A DNA stretch of 64,000 nucleotides from JAFMKE01 sp037624485 (GCA_037624485.1 JASJJC010000008.1:21465-85464); one strand, 5' to 3'. Shown: positions 8,430 through 16,959, counted from the first letter of the stretch. Translations and numbers: made by a program. The notes: a model not told the origin generated them from the sequence alone.

Positions 8430-9266
8430 ATGACGAGCGATGAAACCATTATTCAGTTAAACCAAACCATTGCTAATTTTCACCGTGCCGAAGCATTGCA
8501 AGATGAAGGAAAGATAGAACACGCCAAGTCCATCCTCCTAGCAGTTTTAGACACTTTTACAAAACTTAATGAAGCCGATTGGCAACATGCTACTAAGCTT
8601 AAACTAGGTGCACTTTATATTGAAATAGGAGAAATCGAAATTGGGTTAACCCACTACCTAAATTGTAATGATCTAGCTAACATTTCCTTATCTCAACAAG
8701 CTGAACGAAAACTGTCTAATCTTATCCTCCTGCAAAAATTTGGACGTCCTAGTGCCAATCTCAAAAAACTATTAGCCATCCTTAAATCGCTCCATTTAAA
8801 CCATTCAACTTATCTAGAAAGCTTGATAAGGGTTGTATATCTTCTTGATAAATTAAACTTGACAAAGCAACAATTTCGATTGATTACGATGATACAAGCA
8901 CATCCAATGACTGATAAATACCCGAAAATCAGAATTATGAATACTGTATGTTTAGGGAATTATTTTCAAGCCAGAGGAAGCCTAAATATGGCCTTTATAT
9001 TTTACACAAAAGCGATAGAAGCTGCTAAAAAAAATCGTTTATTTATTTTAGCTACCGAGGCTATGTTTGAACTTGCCCAGCTTTATGTTAAAAACAATAA
9101 ATTCAAAAAAGCAGAAAGTATTTTGTTGGAAGCTAGCAAATATAAGATACCTGATCAGCACAGTATAATGCTTCAAGTAAATTTTCTATTACTAGAAGTC
9201 TACCAGCACCTAGGAAAATTGATGCAAAAGTGCCAATTGGCAAAGCGGATGACTATTTCCAACTAA
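8430..9266 (+). CDS. TPR-like helical repeat protein, function unknown
   Basis: 278 aa, almost entirely helical. Paired amphipathic helices with TPR spacing are visible: HAKSILLAVLDTFTKL, KLGALYIEIGEIEIGLTHYL, LGNYFQARGSLNMAFIFYTKA and LAQLYVKNNKFKKAESILLE. There is no signal peptide, catalytic motif or membrane segment, so it is probably a cytoplasmic scaffold. Divergent to the atoE-like gene and convergent by 4 bp with the LuxE-like gene. No specific partner can be named. Confidence 0.7.
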   Translation: MTSDETIIQLNQTIANFHRAEALQDEGKIEHAKSILLAVLDTFTKLNEADWQHATKLKLGALYIEIGEIEIGLTHYLNCNDLANISLSQQAERKLSNLILLQKFGRPSANLKKLLAILKSLHLNHSTYLESLIRVVYLLDKLNLTKQQFRLITMIQAHPMTDKYPKIRIMNTVCLGNYFQARGSLNMAFIFYTKAIEAAKKNRLFILATEAMFELAQLYVKNNKFKKAESILLEASKYKIPDQHSIMLQVNFLLLEVYQHLGKLMQKCQLAKRMTISN

Positions 9267-10231
9267 AAAGTCAAGAGGGCACACCCCCTTATTTGTGCAT
9301 GATCTATTCTTCCTATGACTTCAAAACTTCCATCATCACTCACTATTCCTAAATCTGCAGTTTCAATAAATGAGCAAGAATATATATTGGCTAAATCGAT
9401 AACTTTAAGGATCCCACTTTTATTGACTTGCATGTCACTAAAAGGCTCCCCTATGGGTCTTGTATAAACGCGCATCCATGGCGGGCAACTAAATACACCA
9501 TTCTTCTTTGCATATGCTTGACTTAGCAATTCACACATCCCGTATTCCGAATAAATATCTTGTTGGTTCAGCTTACTTTTTAAGCTGTCATGAAGCTCAA
9601 ATCGAGTGATTTCGACTCTTCTGCCTTTCATCCCCCCAGTTTCCATAACAATCAAATTGCTCAAGTCAAGTGGGTATTGCTCTGCAAAATCCAAAAGAGC
9701 AAAACTTGTCCCCACCAAAATTGTCTTTAACTTGGATCCATTGGCTTTTTTAAGCTTTTCAGCAAGCTTTGCATCATTGACATCTAGAAATTCACTGCCA
9801 TTGGTCTTCGTGCGTTCAACAATTTCATTGATCATATATAAAAGTGAAGAGTTGGGATTCTTCTGATAGTTAGGCAATAAAGCCAGCACGCAGACTTCCT
9901 CTAAAGCGCCAAATTCAGCTTCAAAATTCAACAAAAAACTTGTTTCATAAATAGCAGGATCCACTATATAGTGATGGCTTCTATCTCCTCCAGTACCACT
10001 GCTTTTAAAGACTTTCGAAATTGATAAATTTTGGCAAAATACACGTTGTGTTTTGAATAACTCAATAGGTAAGAATGGGATTTCTTCAATGCGAGTAAGT
10101 TGATCGAATTGAAGACCAAGATGCTTAATATAATCACCATAGACTTCGTTCTCGGTCGCTTGAAAACGAAATATCTCTAATGCTTTAGCCTCAAAATCAT
10201 CATCCGCTTTAAAAATATCAATAGAAGCCAT
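9263..10231 (-). CDS. LuxE/PaaK-like acyl-protein synthetase (adenylate-forming)
   Basis: 322 aa. Family marks are IPFLPIELFKTQRV, the phosphate-binding loop FKSSGTGGDRSHHY (about 76-89), ILVGTSFALL, METGGMKGRR, YSEYGMCELLSQAY and a C-terminal IGRIDHAQIRG. LuxE enzymes activate a fatty acid as acyl-AMP and move it to a protein thiol. No luxA, luxB, luxC or luxD is nearby, so this is not a luminescence operon. In Bacteroidota such proteins occur singly, and the acyl donor and acceptor are unknown. It has a TAACTTTG box upstream on its own strand. Confidence 0.8.
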   Translation of the reverse strand: MASIDIFKADDDFEAKALEIFRFQATENEVYGDYIKHLGLQFDQLTRIEEIPFLPIELFKTQRVFCQNLSISKVFKSSGTGGDRSHHYIVDPAIYETSFLLNFEAEFGALEEVCVLALLPNYQKNPNSSLLYMINEIVERTKTNGSEFLDVNDAKLAEKLKKANGSKLKTILVGTSFALLDFAEQYPLDLSNLIVMETGGMKGRRVEITRFELHDSLKSKLNQQDIYSEYGMCELLSQAYAKKNGVFSCPPWMRVYTRPIGEPFSDMQVNKSGILKVIDLANIYSCSFIETADLGIVSDDGSFEVIGRIDHAQIRGCALLTF

Positions 10232-10264
10232 TATACTTTTTTACTCAAAAAATGGTTATTATTG

Positions 10265-10272
10265 CAAAGTTA
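10265..10272 (-). promoter_or_regulatory. Bacteroidota -7 box for the LuxE-like gene
   Basis: The minus strand reads TAACTTTG, a full TAnnTTTG match, 33 bp before the ATG at 10231. Confidence 0.5.
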
Positions 10273-10274
10273 GT

Positions 10275-10790
10275 ATGCAAAATATAATTAAGCTATTTGT
10301 TGTCGGGCTGTTATTAACATTCCTCGCCTCATGTGTCTCAGAACCAGAATATCCTATTGAACCAGTGATTGGTTATGTAGGTGCCTCGAAAACTGTGGTC
10401 AATGAATTCGATAGTCTTACCCTAACTTTTAGTTTCACAGATGGTGATGGAGATTTAGGGAAAGTGCGTTCGCAGAATTCAAACTGTTCAGATTTTTGCA
10501 GCTATGAGGGAGATACTTCATGTTTCCAAGATCCCTTCTTTGCATGTTTTTTCATTGATCAAAGAGACAGTTGCTATGGCGCTTTGACGCTTCCCAACCT
10601 TGAACCCAATGGAAATATTAAAGCAATTTCAGGTGAAATTGATATCGTGATTCCTCCAGTTTTTTGTAAATGTGGCAGCAATGCTTGTCCACCATCACAG
10701 GATGTGATCTATCAAATTATTATTTCGGATTTCGCCGGCAACTTTTCTAATCTTATTTTATCAGAGCCTATTACTATAATTTGTAATTAG
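10275..10790 (+). CDS. Cysteine-rich lipoprotein, function unknown
   Basis: 171 aa. A type II signal peptide ends in the lipobox LASC (Cys at about 20), followed by SEPEYP. The mature part has a beta-sandwich-like segment (LTLTFSFTDGDGDLG) of the kind seen in many Bacteroidota surface lipoproteins. It also has about a dozen cysteines grouped as NCSDFCS, SCFQ, FACF, SCYG, FCKCGSNAC and a terminal IIC, suggesting several disulfides. The function cannot be inferred. Divergent from the LuxE-like gene. Confidence 0.75.
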   Translation: MQNIIKLFVVGLLLTFLASCVSEPEYPIEPVIGYVGASKTVVNEFDSLTLTFSFTDGDGDLGKVRSQNSNCSDFCSYEGDTSCFQDPFFACFFIDQRDSCYGALTLPNLEPNGNIKAISGEIDIVIPPVFCKCGSNACPPSQDVIYQIIISDFAGNFSNLILSEPITIICN

Positions 10791-10793
10791 TCC

Positions 10794-11549
10794 TTACCAG
10801 ATAAATGGCAGTATTGCTTTTCTTTCTTTGGGGTAATTCGGGAAATTCTCTAGATACCATTTGTGATGCGATATAGCTCTAGGGACCAAGTTGGCGAAGG
10901 TCCATATAAAGAAAGATAAAGAAGGTAAACACCAAGTCATTATTGCAAATCCGAACCACTCAACTAATTCTCCAAACAAATTGGGACAAGAGAGATACTT
11001 AAACAAAAACCCATTCGGAATCTTATAATTCGTTTCTCCGGGTGCTCTTAAGTTAATCAAGAGATAATCGCTGTACTGATTGATTCCAAAACCAATAACA
11101 AATAACGAGAATCCAAGAATAAACTGCCAGGATACAAACCAATCCATAGAATAAATAGCAGGATTTTTAGCCAAATAACTAGCTATCAAATATGTATTTA
11201 CCGAATTGAACAAAATAGCTGAAAGTACAATAATTACCGGCATCTTTTTCCCGGATGTATTAATCCGAAAAGGATAAATAAAAGCCCTATTGAAATAATG
11301 AACCACCCAAGCTACCACAAACACAATTACTCCTTGACTAAAATAAGCGCTGCCTTCTAGAAAAAAATAAAGGAAAAGTACTAATGCTGGCATTTCCATT
11401 AAGATCCAGCCTACTTTATTACTTACCATAGGGCCCCAATTGCTTGAGGAATGCCTGCCATACGGAGCTGTTTTAAAAAATAAAAGATAGAAAAAAGTAA
11501 GAATTGCGATGCTTATCCAAATCCAAGTAAATGTAAAAAGTGATGGCAT
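10794..11549 (-). CDS. Steroid 5-alpha-reductase-like membrane enzyme
   Basis: 251 aa from the ATG at 11547-11549. A longer open frame exists, but the extra 39 residues would overlap the divergent mnmA gene. About six to seven membrane helices are present. The C-terminal half carries the family signature: NLRAPGETNYKIPNGFLF, YLSCPNLFGELVEWFGFA and HHKWYLENFPNYPKERKA. Relatives reduce enone double bonds in steroids and polyprenols with NADPH. The natural substrate in this organism is unknown. The assignment to the superfamily is firm. Confidence 0.8.
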   Translation of the reverse strand: MPSLFTFTWIWISIAILTFFYLLFFKTAPYGRHSSSNWGPMVSNKVGWILMEMPALVLFLYFFLEGSAYFSQGVIVFVVAWVVHYFNRAFIYPFRINTSGKKMPVIIVLSAILFNSVNTYLIASYLAKNPAIYSMDWFVSWQFILGFSLFVIGFGINQYSDYLLINLRAPGETNYKIPNGFLFKYLSCPNLFGELVEWFGFAIMTWCLPSLSFFIWTFANLVPRAISHHKWYLENFPNYPKERKAILPFIW

Positions 11550-11591
11550 AATTTTTTTTTGTCTAAAAACAAAGCTACGAATTACACTTCG

Positions 11592-11599
11592 TATCTTTG
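11592..11599 (+). promoter_or_regulatory. mnmA: Bacteroidota -7 box 5 nt before mnmA
   Basis: TATCTTTG is a full TAnnTTTG match ending only 5 nt before the mnmA ATG. Transcription would start at or next to the ATG, so the mRNA may be leaderless. Confidence 0.55.
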
Positions 11600-11604
11600 T
11601 AGCA

Positions 11605-12783
11605 ATGTCGAAAAGAGTAGTAGTTGGATTGTCGGGTGGAGTAGATAGCAGTGTAGCTGCCTTCATGCTGAAAGAACAGGGTTATGAAGTTATTGCCATT
11701 TTTATGCGAAATTGGGTAGATGACGAAGTTATTATCTCTGAAGAATGCCCATGGGTAGAGGATAGTAACGATGCATTATTGGTAGCCGATAAACTGGACA
11801 TACCTTTTCACGTCATCGATTTTAGCAAAGAATACAAGGAGCGAATAGTCGACTATATGTTTAGTGAGTATAAGGCAGGCAGAACACCAAATCCCGATAT
11901 CCTTTGTAATCGTGAAGTAAAATTTGATTTGTTTCTCGAAAAAGCCTTAAACCTTAAAGCCGACTTTGTAGCTACCGGTCATTATTGCCAAAAAACAATA
12001 ACAACTGTTGACGGAGATGAGCTTCACCACTTATTGGCTGGAGAAGACAGCAATAAAGACCAAAGCTATTTCTTGTGTCAGTTGAGGCAAAATCAGCTAG
12101 CAAAGGCACTGTTCCCCATTGGGCATTTAGAAAAAAGCGAAGTCAGAAAAATAGCGACCGAACAGGACCTTGTTACTGCAGATAAAAAAGACTCTCAAGG
12201 TTTATGCTTTATTGGCAAAGTTCGCTTGCCTGAATTTCTGCAACAACAATTAAAACCGAAAAAGGGAAATATTATTCAGGTGTCGGCAGACCACCCTATG
12301 TATGGAAAAGATTGGGACAACGAAGATTGGCCGGAACTGGCAAAACCTTTCGCCTACGCGCTTGAGGATGGAGAAATTGTTGGTCAACATCAAGGAGCAC
12401 ATTACTTCACTATAGGACAGCGTAAAGGACTTGGAGTAGGTGGAACTAAACTCCCCTTATTCGTTATTGCCACAAATACAGAAACAAATACTATTTATGT
12501 TGGACTTGGAGAACACCACCCGGGCTTAAAACGTAAAGTGCTAAAAGTTGAGGCAAAGGATATTCACTGGCTGCAAGAAAACATGCGATTAAAAGCAAAT
12601 CAAACCCTCTCTTGTAAAGCACGAATCCGCTACAGACAACCCTTAAATCCGTGTATACTCATTCAAAAAAATGATGATTTGTATGTAATTTTTGATAAGT
12701 TCCAAAAAGGAATCGCAGCAGGTCAATTTGTAGCATGGTATCAAAAAAATGAACTCTTAGGAAGCGGTGTTATTTCTGCATAG
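11605..12783 (+). CDS. mnmA: tRNA-specific 2-thiouridylase MnmA
   Basis: 392 aa from ATG 11605; the frame runs 32 codons further upstream, but that part is non-family and overlaps the divergent gene and the promoter box. The PP-loop ATP-binding motif SGGVDSS is at 10-16. The two reactive cysteines lie in NPDILCNREVKFD and SQGLCFIGK. GQHQGAHYFTIGQRKGLG marks the central domain. MnmA transfers sulfur to U34 of tRNA-Lys, -Glu and -Gln to form 2-thiouridine. It is cytoplasmic and full length. High confidence. Confidence 0.96.
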   Translation: MSKRVVVGLSGGVDSSVAAFMLKEQGYEVIAIFMRNWVDDEVIISEECPWVEDSNDALLVADKLDIPFHVIDFSKEYKERIVDYMFSEYKAGRTPNPDILCNREVKFDLFLEKALNLKADFVATGHYCQKTITTVDGDELHHLLAGEDSNKDQSYFLCQLRQNQLAKALFPIGHLEKSEVRKIATEQDLVTADKKDSQGLCFIGKVRLPEFLQQQLKPKKGNIIQVSADHPMYGKDWDNEDWPELAKPFAYALEDGEIVGQHQGAHYFTIGQRKGLGVGGTKLPLFVIATNTETNTIYVGLGEHHPGLKRKVLKVEAKDIHWLQENMRLKANQTLSCKARIRYRQPLNPCILIQKNDDLYVIFDKFQKGIAAGQFVAWYQKNELLGSGVISA

Positions 12784-12788
12784 ATTGT

Positions 12789-12796
12789 TATCTTTG
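12789..12796 (+). promoter_or_regulatory. Bacteroidota -7 box for the secreted hydrolase
   Basis: TATCTTTG matches TAnnTTTG and ends 19 bp before the ATG at 12816. It lies right after the mnmA stop, so the two genes are probably separate transcripts. Confidence 0.5.
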
Positions 12797-12815
12797 AACA
12801 TTAAAACAAAATACC

Positions 12816-14048
12816 ATGAATAAGATTTTAACCTCACTTATTATATCGCTAACACTAAATTTTGCTGCTGCGAATAATTTCTTAGTGAGTTATGAAAAAA
12901 AAGCCACCTTCACGAAAGAAGAGTTAAAAGATAAATGGAAAGAAAATAAAATTAAAGAATTTATTTCTCCTGTCAAATATTCAGTGGATGTCTATGAAAT
13001 AATTTACAAATCTCGCTGGCATGATGGGACCGAGGTTTTAGCTTCAGGTTTTTATTATGTCCCTTTAGCGGGTGATGAAGCACTTCCAACCATGATAATG
13101 AATCATGGAACACAACTAAACAAAGATTTTAAAGTTCGTTTAAAAGGATTGCAAGTGGGTTGCATTGCCTTTGCTACGGATGGCTACCTTGCGGCTTTCC
13201 CTCATTACATTGGTTTAGGAAAAGGAGAAAAAAGCCATTTGTATCAAATCGCTGAAAGTGAGGCTTACTCAAATATTGATATGCTTAGAGCAATTCGAGA
13301 ATTTAATAAAGAAATGGTCATAAATTCAAATCTTCAACTTTTTTTAACGGGTTATTCGCAAGGTGGCCATGCGACTATGGCGGCGCATAAAATGATCCAA
13401 GAAGAATATAATACAGAATTCAGAGTAACTGCATCTGCTCCAATGAGCGGAGCTTACGATATGACAGGTGTTCAAGCGGGAGTCATGTTTGAAAAATATG
13501 ATCATCCAGCTTATCTCCCCTACCTCCTACTTTCTTTGGAGGAACAATACGGGATGTGGGATGGCGATATTTATGAAGTGTTCAAGGAGCCTTATCGATC
13601 TATAATAAAAGAAAAATTAAATCATAAGCATAATCTAAATGAAGTATCGAAGCTGTTACCAGAAATTCCAGCGGATATGATTATCGATTCTATCGTCGAT
13701 GAATTTAAAGACAACCCGGATTTTATTTTCACTAAAATGCTCGAAAAAAACAACAACTTCGATTGGAAACCAGAAAGTCCTATGATGCTTTGTTACTGTA
13801 AAAATGATGAGCAGGTGACGTATAAAAATGCATTTGTGGCTCATGATGCTATGGTGGAAAATGGAGCAAAGCGAATTATTCTAAGAAGTGGCGGTGACAA
13901 ATACGGTCATAATAAGTGTGCCCTATTCTCCATGATGAATACCAAATTCTTTTTTGACAGCATTAAAAATGGAAAAGAAAAAGGAAAGAAAGGAAAAGTA
14001 ATGAAACGCTTTCTACTATCACTAGCCAAAATTGCAGTTAAACCATAG
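12816..14048 (+). CDS. Secreted alpha/beta hydrolase (secretory-lipase-like)
   Basis: 410 aa. A Sec signal peptide (about 1-19, ending FAAA) precedes an alpha/beta-hydrolase domain. The nucleophile elbow is GYSQGG at 179-184 with Ser181 as nucleophile. HGTQ at about 97 may form the oxyanion region. A likely acid is in CKNDEQV and a likely His in KYGHNKCAL. The pattern resembles secretory lipases and prolyl-peptidase-like esterases. The substrate is unknown. The very basic C-terminus (KEKGKKGKVMKR) is unusual for the family. Own promoter. Confidence 0.78.
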   Translation: MNKILTSLIISLTLNFAAANNFLVSYEKKATFTKEELKDKWKENKIKEFISPVKYSVDVYEIIYKSRWHDGTEVLASGFYYVPLAGDEALPTMIMNHGTQLNKDFKVRLKGLQVGCIAFATDGYLAAFPHYIGLGKGEKSHLYQIAESEAYSNIDMLRAIREFNKEMVINSNLQLFLTGYSQGGHATMAAHKMIQEEYNTEFRVTASAPMSGAYDMTGVQAGVMFEKYDHPAYLPYLLLSLEEQYGMWDGDIYEVFKEPYRSIIKEKLNHKHNLNEVSKLLPEIPADMIIDSIVDEFKDNPDFIFTKMLEKNNNFDWKPESPMMLCYCKNDEQVTYKNAFVAHDAMVENGAKRIILRSGGDKYGHNKCALFSMMNTKFFFDSIKNGKEKGKKGKVMKRFLLSLAKIAVKP

Positions 14049-14130
14049 GTTCTGAATAGAAAGATTAGCTGAAGTATAATTCTTCCCAATTTCTTATTGA
14101 ACAAATCAATTGTTCAGCGGTTTGTTATGC

Positions 14131-14820
14131 ATGAAGAATTATCTTATAATAGGAGCGTCATCAGGAATTGGTAAAGCCCTAGCCGAACAACTGGCGCAAG
14201 AAGAAAACCAAGTGATTGGGACTTACAATCAAACAGAAATAACAAGCGATACGATAAAGTACCACCATCTTGATGTCACTCAAGATTTTGACATAGATTT
14301 CATTCCCGAACAACTAGATGGCTTGGTGTATTGTCCAGGATCGATAAATCTCTTGCCGTTTAGAAGAATTAAACCCGAAGCATTTGTAGCAGATTATAAG
14401 CTTCAGGTTTTAGGAGCGATAAAGATTATTCAAGCAGCTTTCCCTGCACTTAGAAAGTCAGGTAACGCTTCTATCGTACTTTTTTCAACCGTAGCCGTCC
14501 AAGCAGGATTCAATTTTCATTCTCAGGTTGCTGTTTCGAAAGGCGCTATTGAAGGCTTAACCAAAGCCTTAGCAGCAGAGTTTGCCCCAACAGTGCGCGT
14601 AAACGCAATTGCTCCTTCCCTGACCGATACGCCACTAGCAGGCAAGATGCTGGATAAACCAGAAAAAAAGGAAGCTAATGCTCAAAGGCATCCGTTAAAA
14701 CGAATAGGCGAAGCAACTGACATTGCCCAAACCGCCGCATTCTTACTATCCGATAAATCCTCTTGGATAACTGGACAAATCATTCATGTTGACGGAGGAA
14801 TGTCTACACTTAAAGTATAA
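14131..14820 (+). CDS. Short-chain dehydrogenase/reductase, atypical active site
   Basis: 229 aa starting at ATG 14131; an upstream TTG-initiated extension of 7 residues is not needed. The cofactor loop GASSGIG at 8-14 and LVYCPGSI are typical of classical SDRs, as is the C-terminal ITGQIIHVDGGMSTLKV. The active-site block reads FSTVAVQAGFNFHSQVAVSK: the Ser and Lys of the catalytic triad are present, but the Tyr of YxxxK is Val. It may be a divergent or non-reductase SDR. It opens the light-damage block and lies 5 bp upstream of the TIGR03643 gene. Confidence 0.85.
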   Translation: MKNYLIIGASSGIGKALAEQLAQEENQVIGTYNQTEITSDTIKYHHLDVTQDFDIDFIPEQLDGLVYCPGSINLLPFRRIKPEAFVADYKLQVLGAIKIIQAAFPALRKSGNASIVLFSTVAVQAGFNFHSQVAVSKGAIEGLTKALAAEFAPTVRVNAIAPSLTDTPLAGKMLDKPEKKEANAQRHPLKRIGEATDIAQTAAFLLSDKSSWITGQIIHVDGGMSTLKV

Positions 14821-14825
14821 AGGAA

Positions 14826-15101
14826 GTGGCACATAGCGAACGAGACATAGACAGAATCATAGAAATGGCTTGGGAGGATAGAACACCTTTCGAAGCAATC
14901 GAAATACAATTTAATATGACCGAAAAGCAGGTCATTAAATTGATGAGAAGCAACCTGCGAGAAAGGAGCTTTAAAAATTGGAGACAACGAGTAAATAGTG
15001 GGGTAAGCCAAAAACATCTCAAAAAGAGATCCAAGGAAATTGATCGATTTAAATGCACCAGACAAAGAAGTATAAGTTTCAATAAAATATCAAAGCGTTG
15101 A
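14826..15101 (+). CDS. TIGR03643/DUF2805 small protein
   Basis: 91 aa, probably starting at GTG 14826, since the conserved ERDIDRIIEMAWEDRTPFEAIE begins at once. An AAAGGAA tract just upstream may help initiation. The rest, IQFNMTEKQVIKLMRSNL and FKNWRQRVNSGVSQKHLKKR, looks like a small helix-turn-helix-like basic protein that may bind nucleic acid. The family is of unknown function and often sits beside photolyase genes. The stop overlaps the next start as TTGA. Confidence 0.85.
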   Translation: MAHSERDIDRIIEMAWEDRTPFEAIEIQFNMTEKQVIKLMRSNLRERSFKNWRQRVNSGVSQKHLKKRSKEIDRFKCTRQRSISFNKISKR

Positions 15102-16189
15102 TTTTCCCTACCTCTTATGTTGAAATTATCCAATCACTTGATGAGTTTGATCCAAAGTCTTATGCGAAAACTAGAAACTTTGGCGATGGACAGGTAAGCC
15201 GATTGTCTCCATATATATCTCGTGGGGTTATTTCTACTCGGCAAGTATTTGAAGCGCTAAAAGCGAGAAATTATCCTTTTAAGCTAATCGAAAAATTTAT
15301 CCAAGAGTTAGCATGGCGTGACTATTGGCAGCTTATTTGGGTGGCTAAAGGTGCTGAAATAAATGAAGATTTGAAACAGCCTCAAACTTCAGTTATTCAT
15401 CGTGAAATGCCCACAAATATCGAAAATGCACAAACTAATATTAAAGTGATTGATAGTGCTATTAAAAACCTGAAAGCAACGGGATACATGCACAATCATA
15501 TGAGAATGTATGTGGCAGCAATTGTTTGCAATAATGGAAAAAGCCATTGGAAAATCCCTGCCAAATGGATGTATTACCATTTATTAGATGCTGATTGGGC
15601 TAGCAATGCCTTAAGCTGGCAATGGGTTGCTGGCGCCAACTCAAACAAGAAATACATCGCCAATCAAGATAATATTAATAAGTATTTCCATAGTAATCAA
15701 CAACACACGTTTCTGGATAAAAGCTATGACGAAATAGCTGAAATGAAATGTCCTGATGTTTTAAAATCGAGCAGTTATCCTAAACTTATAACCAATCTGC
15801 CCCCAGTACAAGATTTGAAAATTGACTCTTCCCTGCCAACGTTCATCTATAATGAATATAATTTGGATCCGAAATGGCGAAAAGAGACTGAAGGCAATCG
15901 AATCTTACTTTTAGATCCAAAGAAGTTTAGTGAATTACCTATGTCCCCACTCACTATAGAATTTTTAATAAACCTAAGTAAGAACATTCCATCGCTTCAA
16001 ATATATACAGGCAGCTATTCCCAGATGCGAAAAACGTATCAAATGGATGTCATCTATTATAAAGAACATCCCTTAAATACAGACTATCAGGGAAATATGG
16101 ATTCACGTGATTGGCTTTCATCAATCAAGGGATACTATCCATCATTTTTTGCATTTTGGAAAAAGTGTAAAAAAGAAATTAAATATTAA
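15098..16189 (+). CDS. Photolyase FAD-binding-domain protein without N-terminal antenna domain
   Basis: 363 aa, starting with TTG 15098 that overlaps the previous stop. The protein enters directly into the photolyase helical FAD domain: RLSPYISRGVISTRQVFEAL, FIQELAWRDYWQLIW, GYMHNHMRMYVA and the flavin-contacting DADWASNALSWQWVAGANSN (about 166-185). The usual N-terminal alpha/beta antenna domain is absent. About 140 C-terminal residues remain after the FAD domain (RILLLDPKKFSELPMSP, IPSLQIYTGSYSQM), with an alternating strand-helix pattern that could be a relocated, degenerate antenna domain. A role in repair of UV damage or light sensing is inferred from the fold and neighbours. Confidence 0.8.
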   Translation: MIFPTSYVEIIQSLDEFDPKSYAKTRNFGDGQVSRLSPYISRGVISTRQVFEALKARNYPFKLIEKFIQELAWRDYWQLIWVAKGAEINEDLKQPQTSVIHREMPTNIENAQTNIKVIDSAIKNLKATGYMHNHMRMYVAAIVCNNGKSHWKIPAKWMYYHLLDADWASNALSWQWVAGANSNKKYIANQDNINKYFHSNQQHTFLDKSYDEIAEMKCPDVLKSSSYPKLITNLPPVQDLKIDSSLPTFIYNEYNLDPKWRKETEGNRILLLDPKKFSELPMSPLTIEFLINLSKNIPSLQIYTGSYSQMRKTYQMDVIYYKEHPLNTDYQGNMDSRDWLSSIKGYYPSFFAFWKKCKKEIKY

Positions 16190-16192
16190 GAC

Positions 16193-16828
16193 ATGCATTA
16201 TACAGAATCAACTATTAAAAACCTGCCTAGAGTTCAACGTTTAAATTTAATCAACTCAATAACGGGTATAAAACCAGGCAATCTAATCGGGACAAAATCT
16301 AATGCAGGAGTTAGCAATCTAGCTATCATCAGCTCGGTGGTTCACTTGGGAAGTAACCCACCTTATATCGGATTTATTTTGAGACCCAGTATGGTTGACC
16401 GAAGAGATACCTATGAAAACATTTTAGAAAACTGTTTTTATACGATCAATCACATTCCAAGCAATTTTGTAGAACAAGCCCATTATACCTCTGCAAAATT
16501 TGATAAGGAAACCTCAGAATTTGAACAATGTAAGTTCACGGAGGAATATCTCTCCGATTTCCCTGCTCCATTCGTAAAAGAATCTGGGTTGAAAATTGGG
16601 CTCAAGCATGTAGAGAGCATCCCGATATCTATTAACAATACCATGATGATTGTTGGCAAGGTTCTGTATATTGACGTAGATTCTAAAGCGTTATCGCCCG
16701 AAGGATACTTAGACCTAGACCTACTAGACAGTGCTGGAATAGGTGGTTTGAATACCTATTATAAGCTTAAAAAGATCAAGCAATTTCCCTATGCCAGAGT
16801 GGCGGAGTTACCCAAATTTTCAAAATGA
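16193..16828 (+). CDS. Flavin reductase family protein (FMN-binding split barrel)
   Basis: 211 aa. Split-barrel features: PGNLIGTKSNAGVSNLAIIS, GFILRPSMVDRRDTYENIL, YTINHIPSNFVEQAHYTSA and VGKVLYIDVD. Relatives bind FMN and either reduce it with NAD(P)H or act as flavin stores. Placed between two photolyase-type genes, it may supply or recycle reduced flavin (inference). 3 bp separate it from the upstream gene. Its stop overlaps the DUF2256 start as ATGA, so the block is likely translationally coupled. Confidence 0.85.
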   Translation: MHYTESTIKNLPRVQRLNLINSITGIKPGNLIGTKSNAGVSNLAIISSVVHLGSNPPYIGFILRPSMVDRRDTYENILENCFYTINHIPSNFVEQAHYTSAKFDKETSEFEQCKFTEEYLSDFPAPFVKESGLKIGLKHVESIPISINNTMMIVGKVLYIDVDSKALSPEGYLDLDLLDSAGIGGLNTYYKLKKIKQFPYARVAELPKFSK

Positions 16829-16959
16829 AAAAAAGTAATCTTCCATCCAAAATTTGCTTGATTTGCAAGCGACCTTTTTCTTGGAGAAAGAAATGGAAAC
16901 AATGTTGGGAAGATGTTAAATACTGTAGTGAACGATGCAAAAGAAATAAGAACAATTGA
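16825..16959 (+). CDS. DUF2256 small zinc-finger-like protein (44 aa)
   Basis: A 44-aa gene that overlaps both neighbours by 4 bp. The sequence starts MKKSNLPSKICLICKRPFSW and continues RKKWKQCWEDVKYCSERCK. The Cys pattern CxxC...C...CxxxC and the RPFxWRKKW core are those of DUF2256 (PF10013). The four to five cysteines suggest a structural zinc site. It is highly basic. The function is unknown, but the family is strongly linked to cryptochrome/photolyase genes, as here. It is easily missed because of its size. Confidence 0.9.
   Translation: MKKSNLPSKICLICKRPFSWRKKWKQCWEDVKYCSERCKRNKNN

Noticed and set aside
9263..10231. Bioluminescence operon
   Set aside because: The LuxE-like gene is alone; no luciferase or fatty-acid reductase genes are nearby.
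11509..11604. Earlier start for mnmA
   Set aside because: The extra 32 residues are not part of MnmA, overlap the divergent gene and span the TATCTTTG box.
11550..11666. Earlier start for the steroid-reductase-like gene
   Set aside because: The 39 extra residues overlap the mnmA PP-loop region on the other strand and do not look like a membrane-protein N-terminus.
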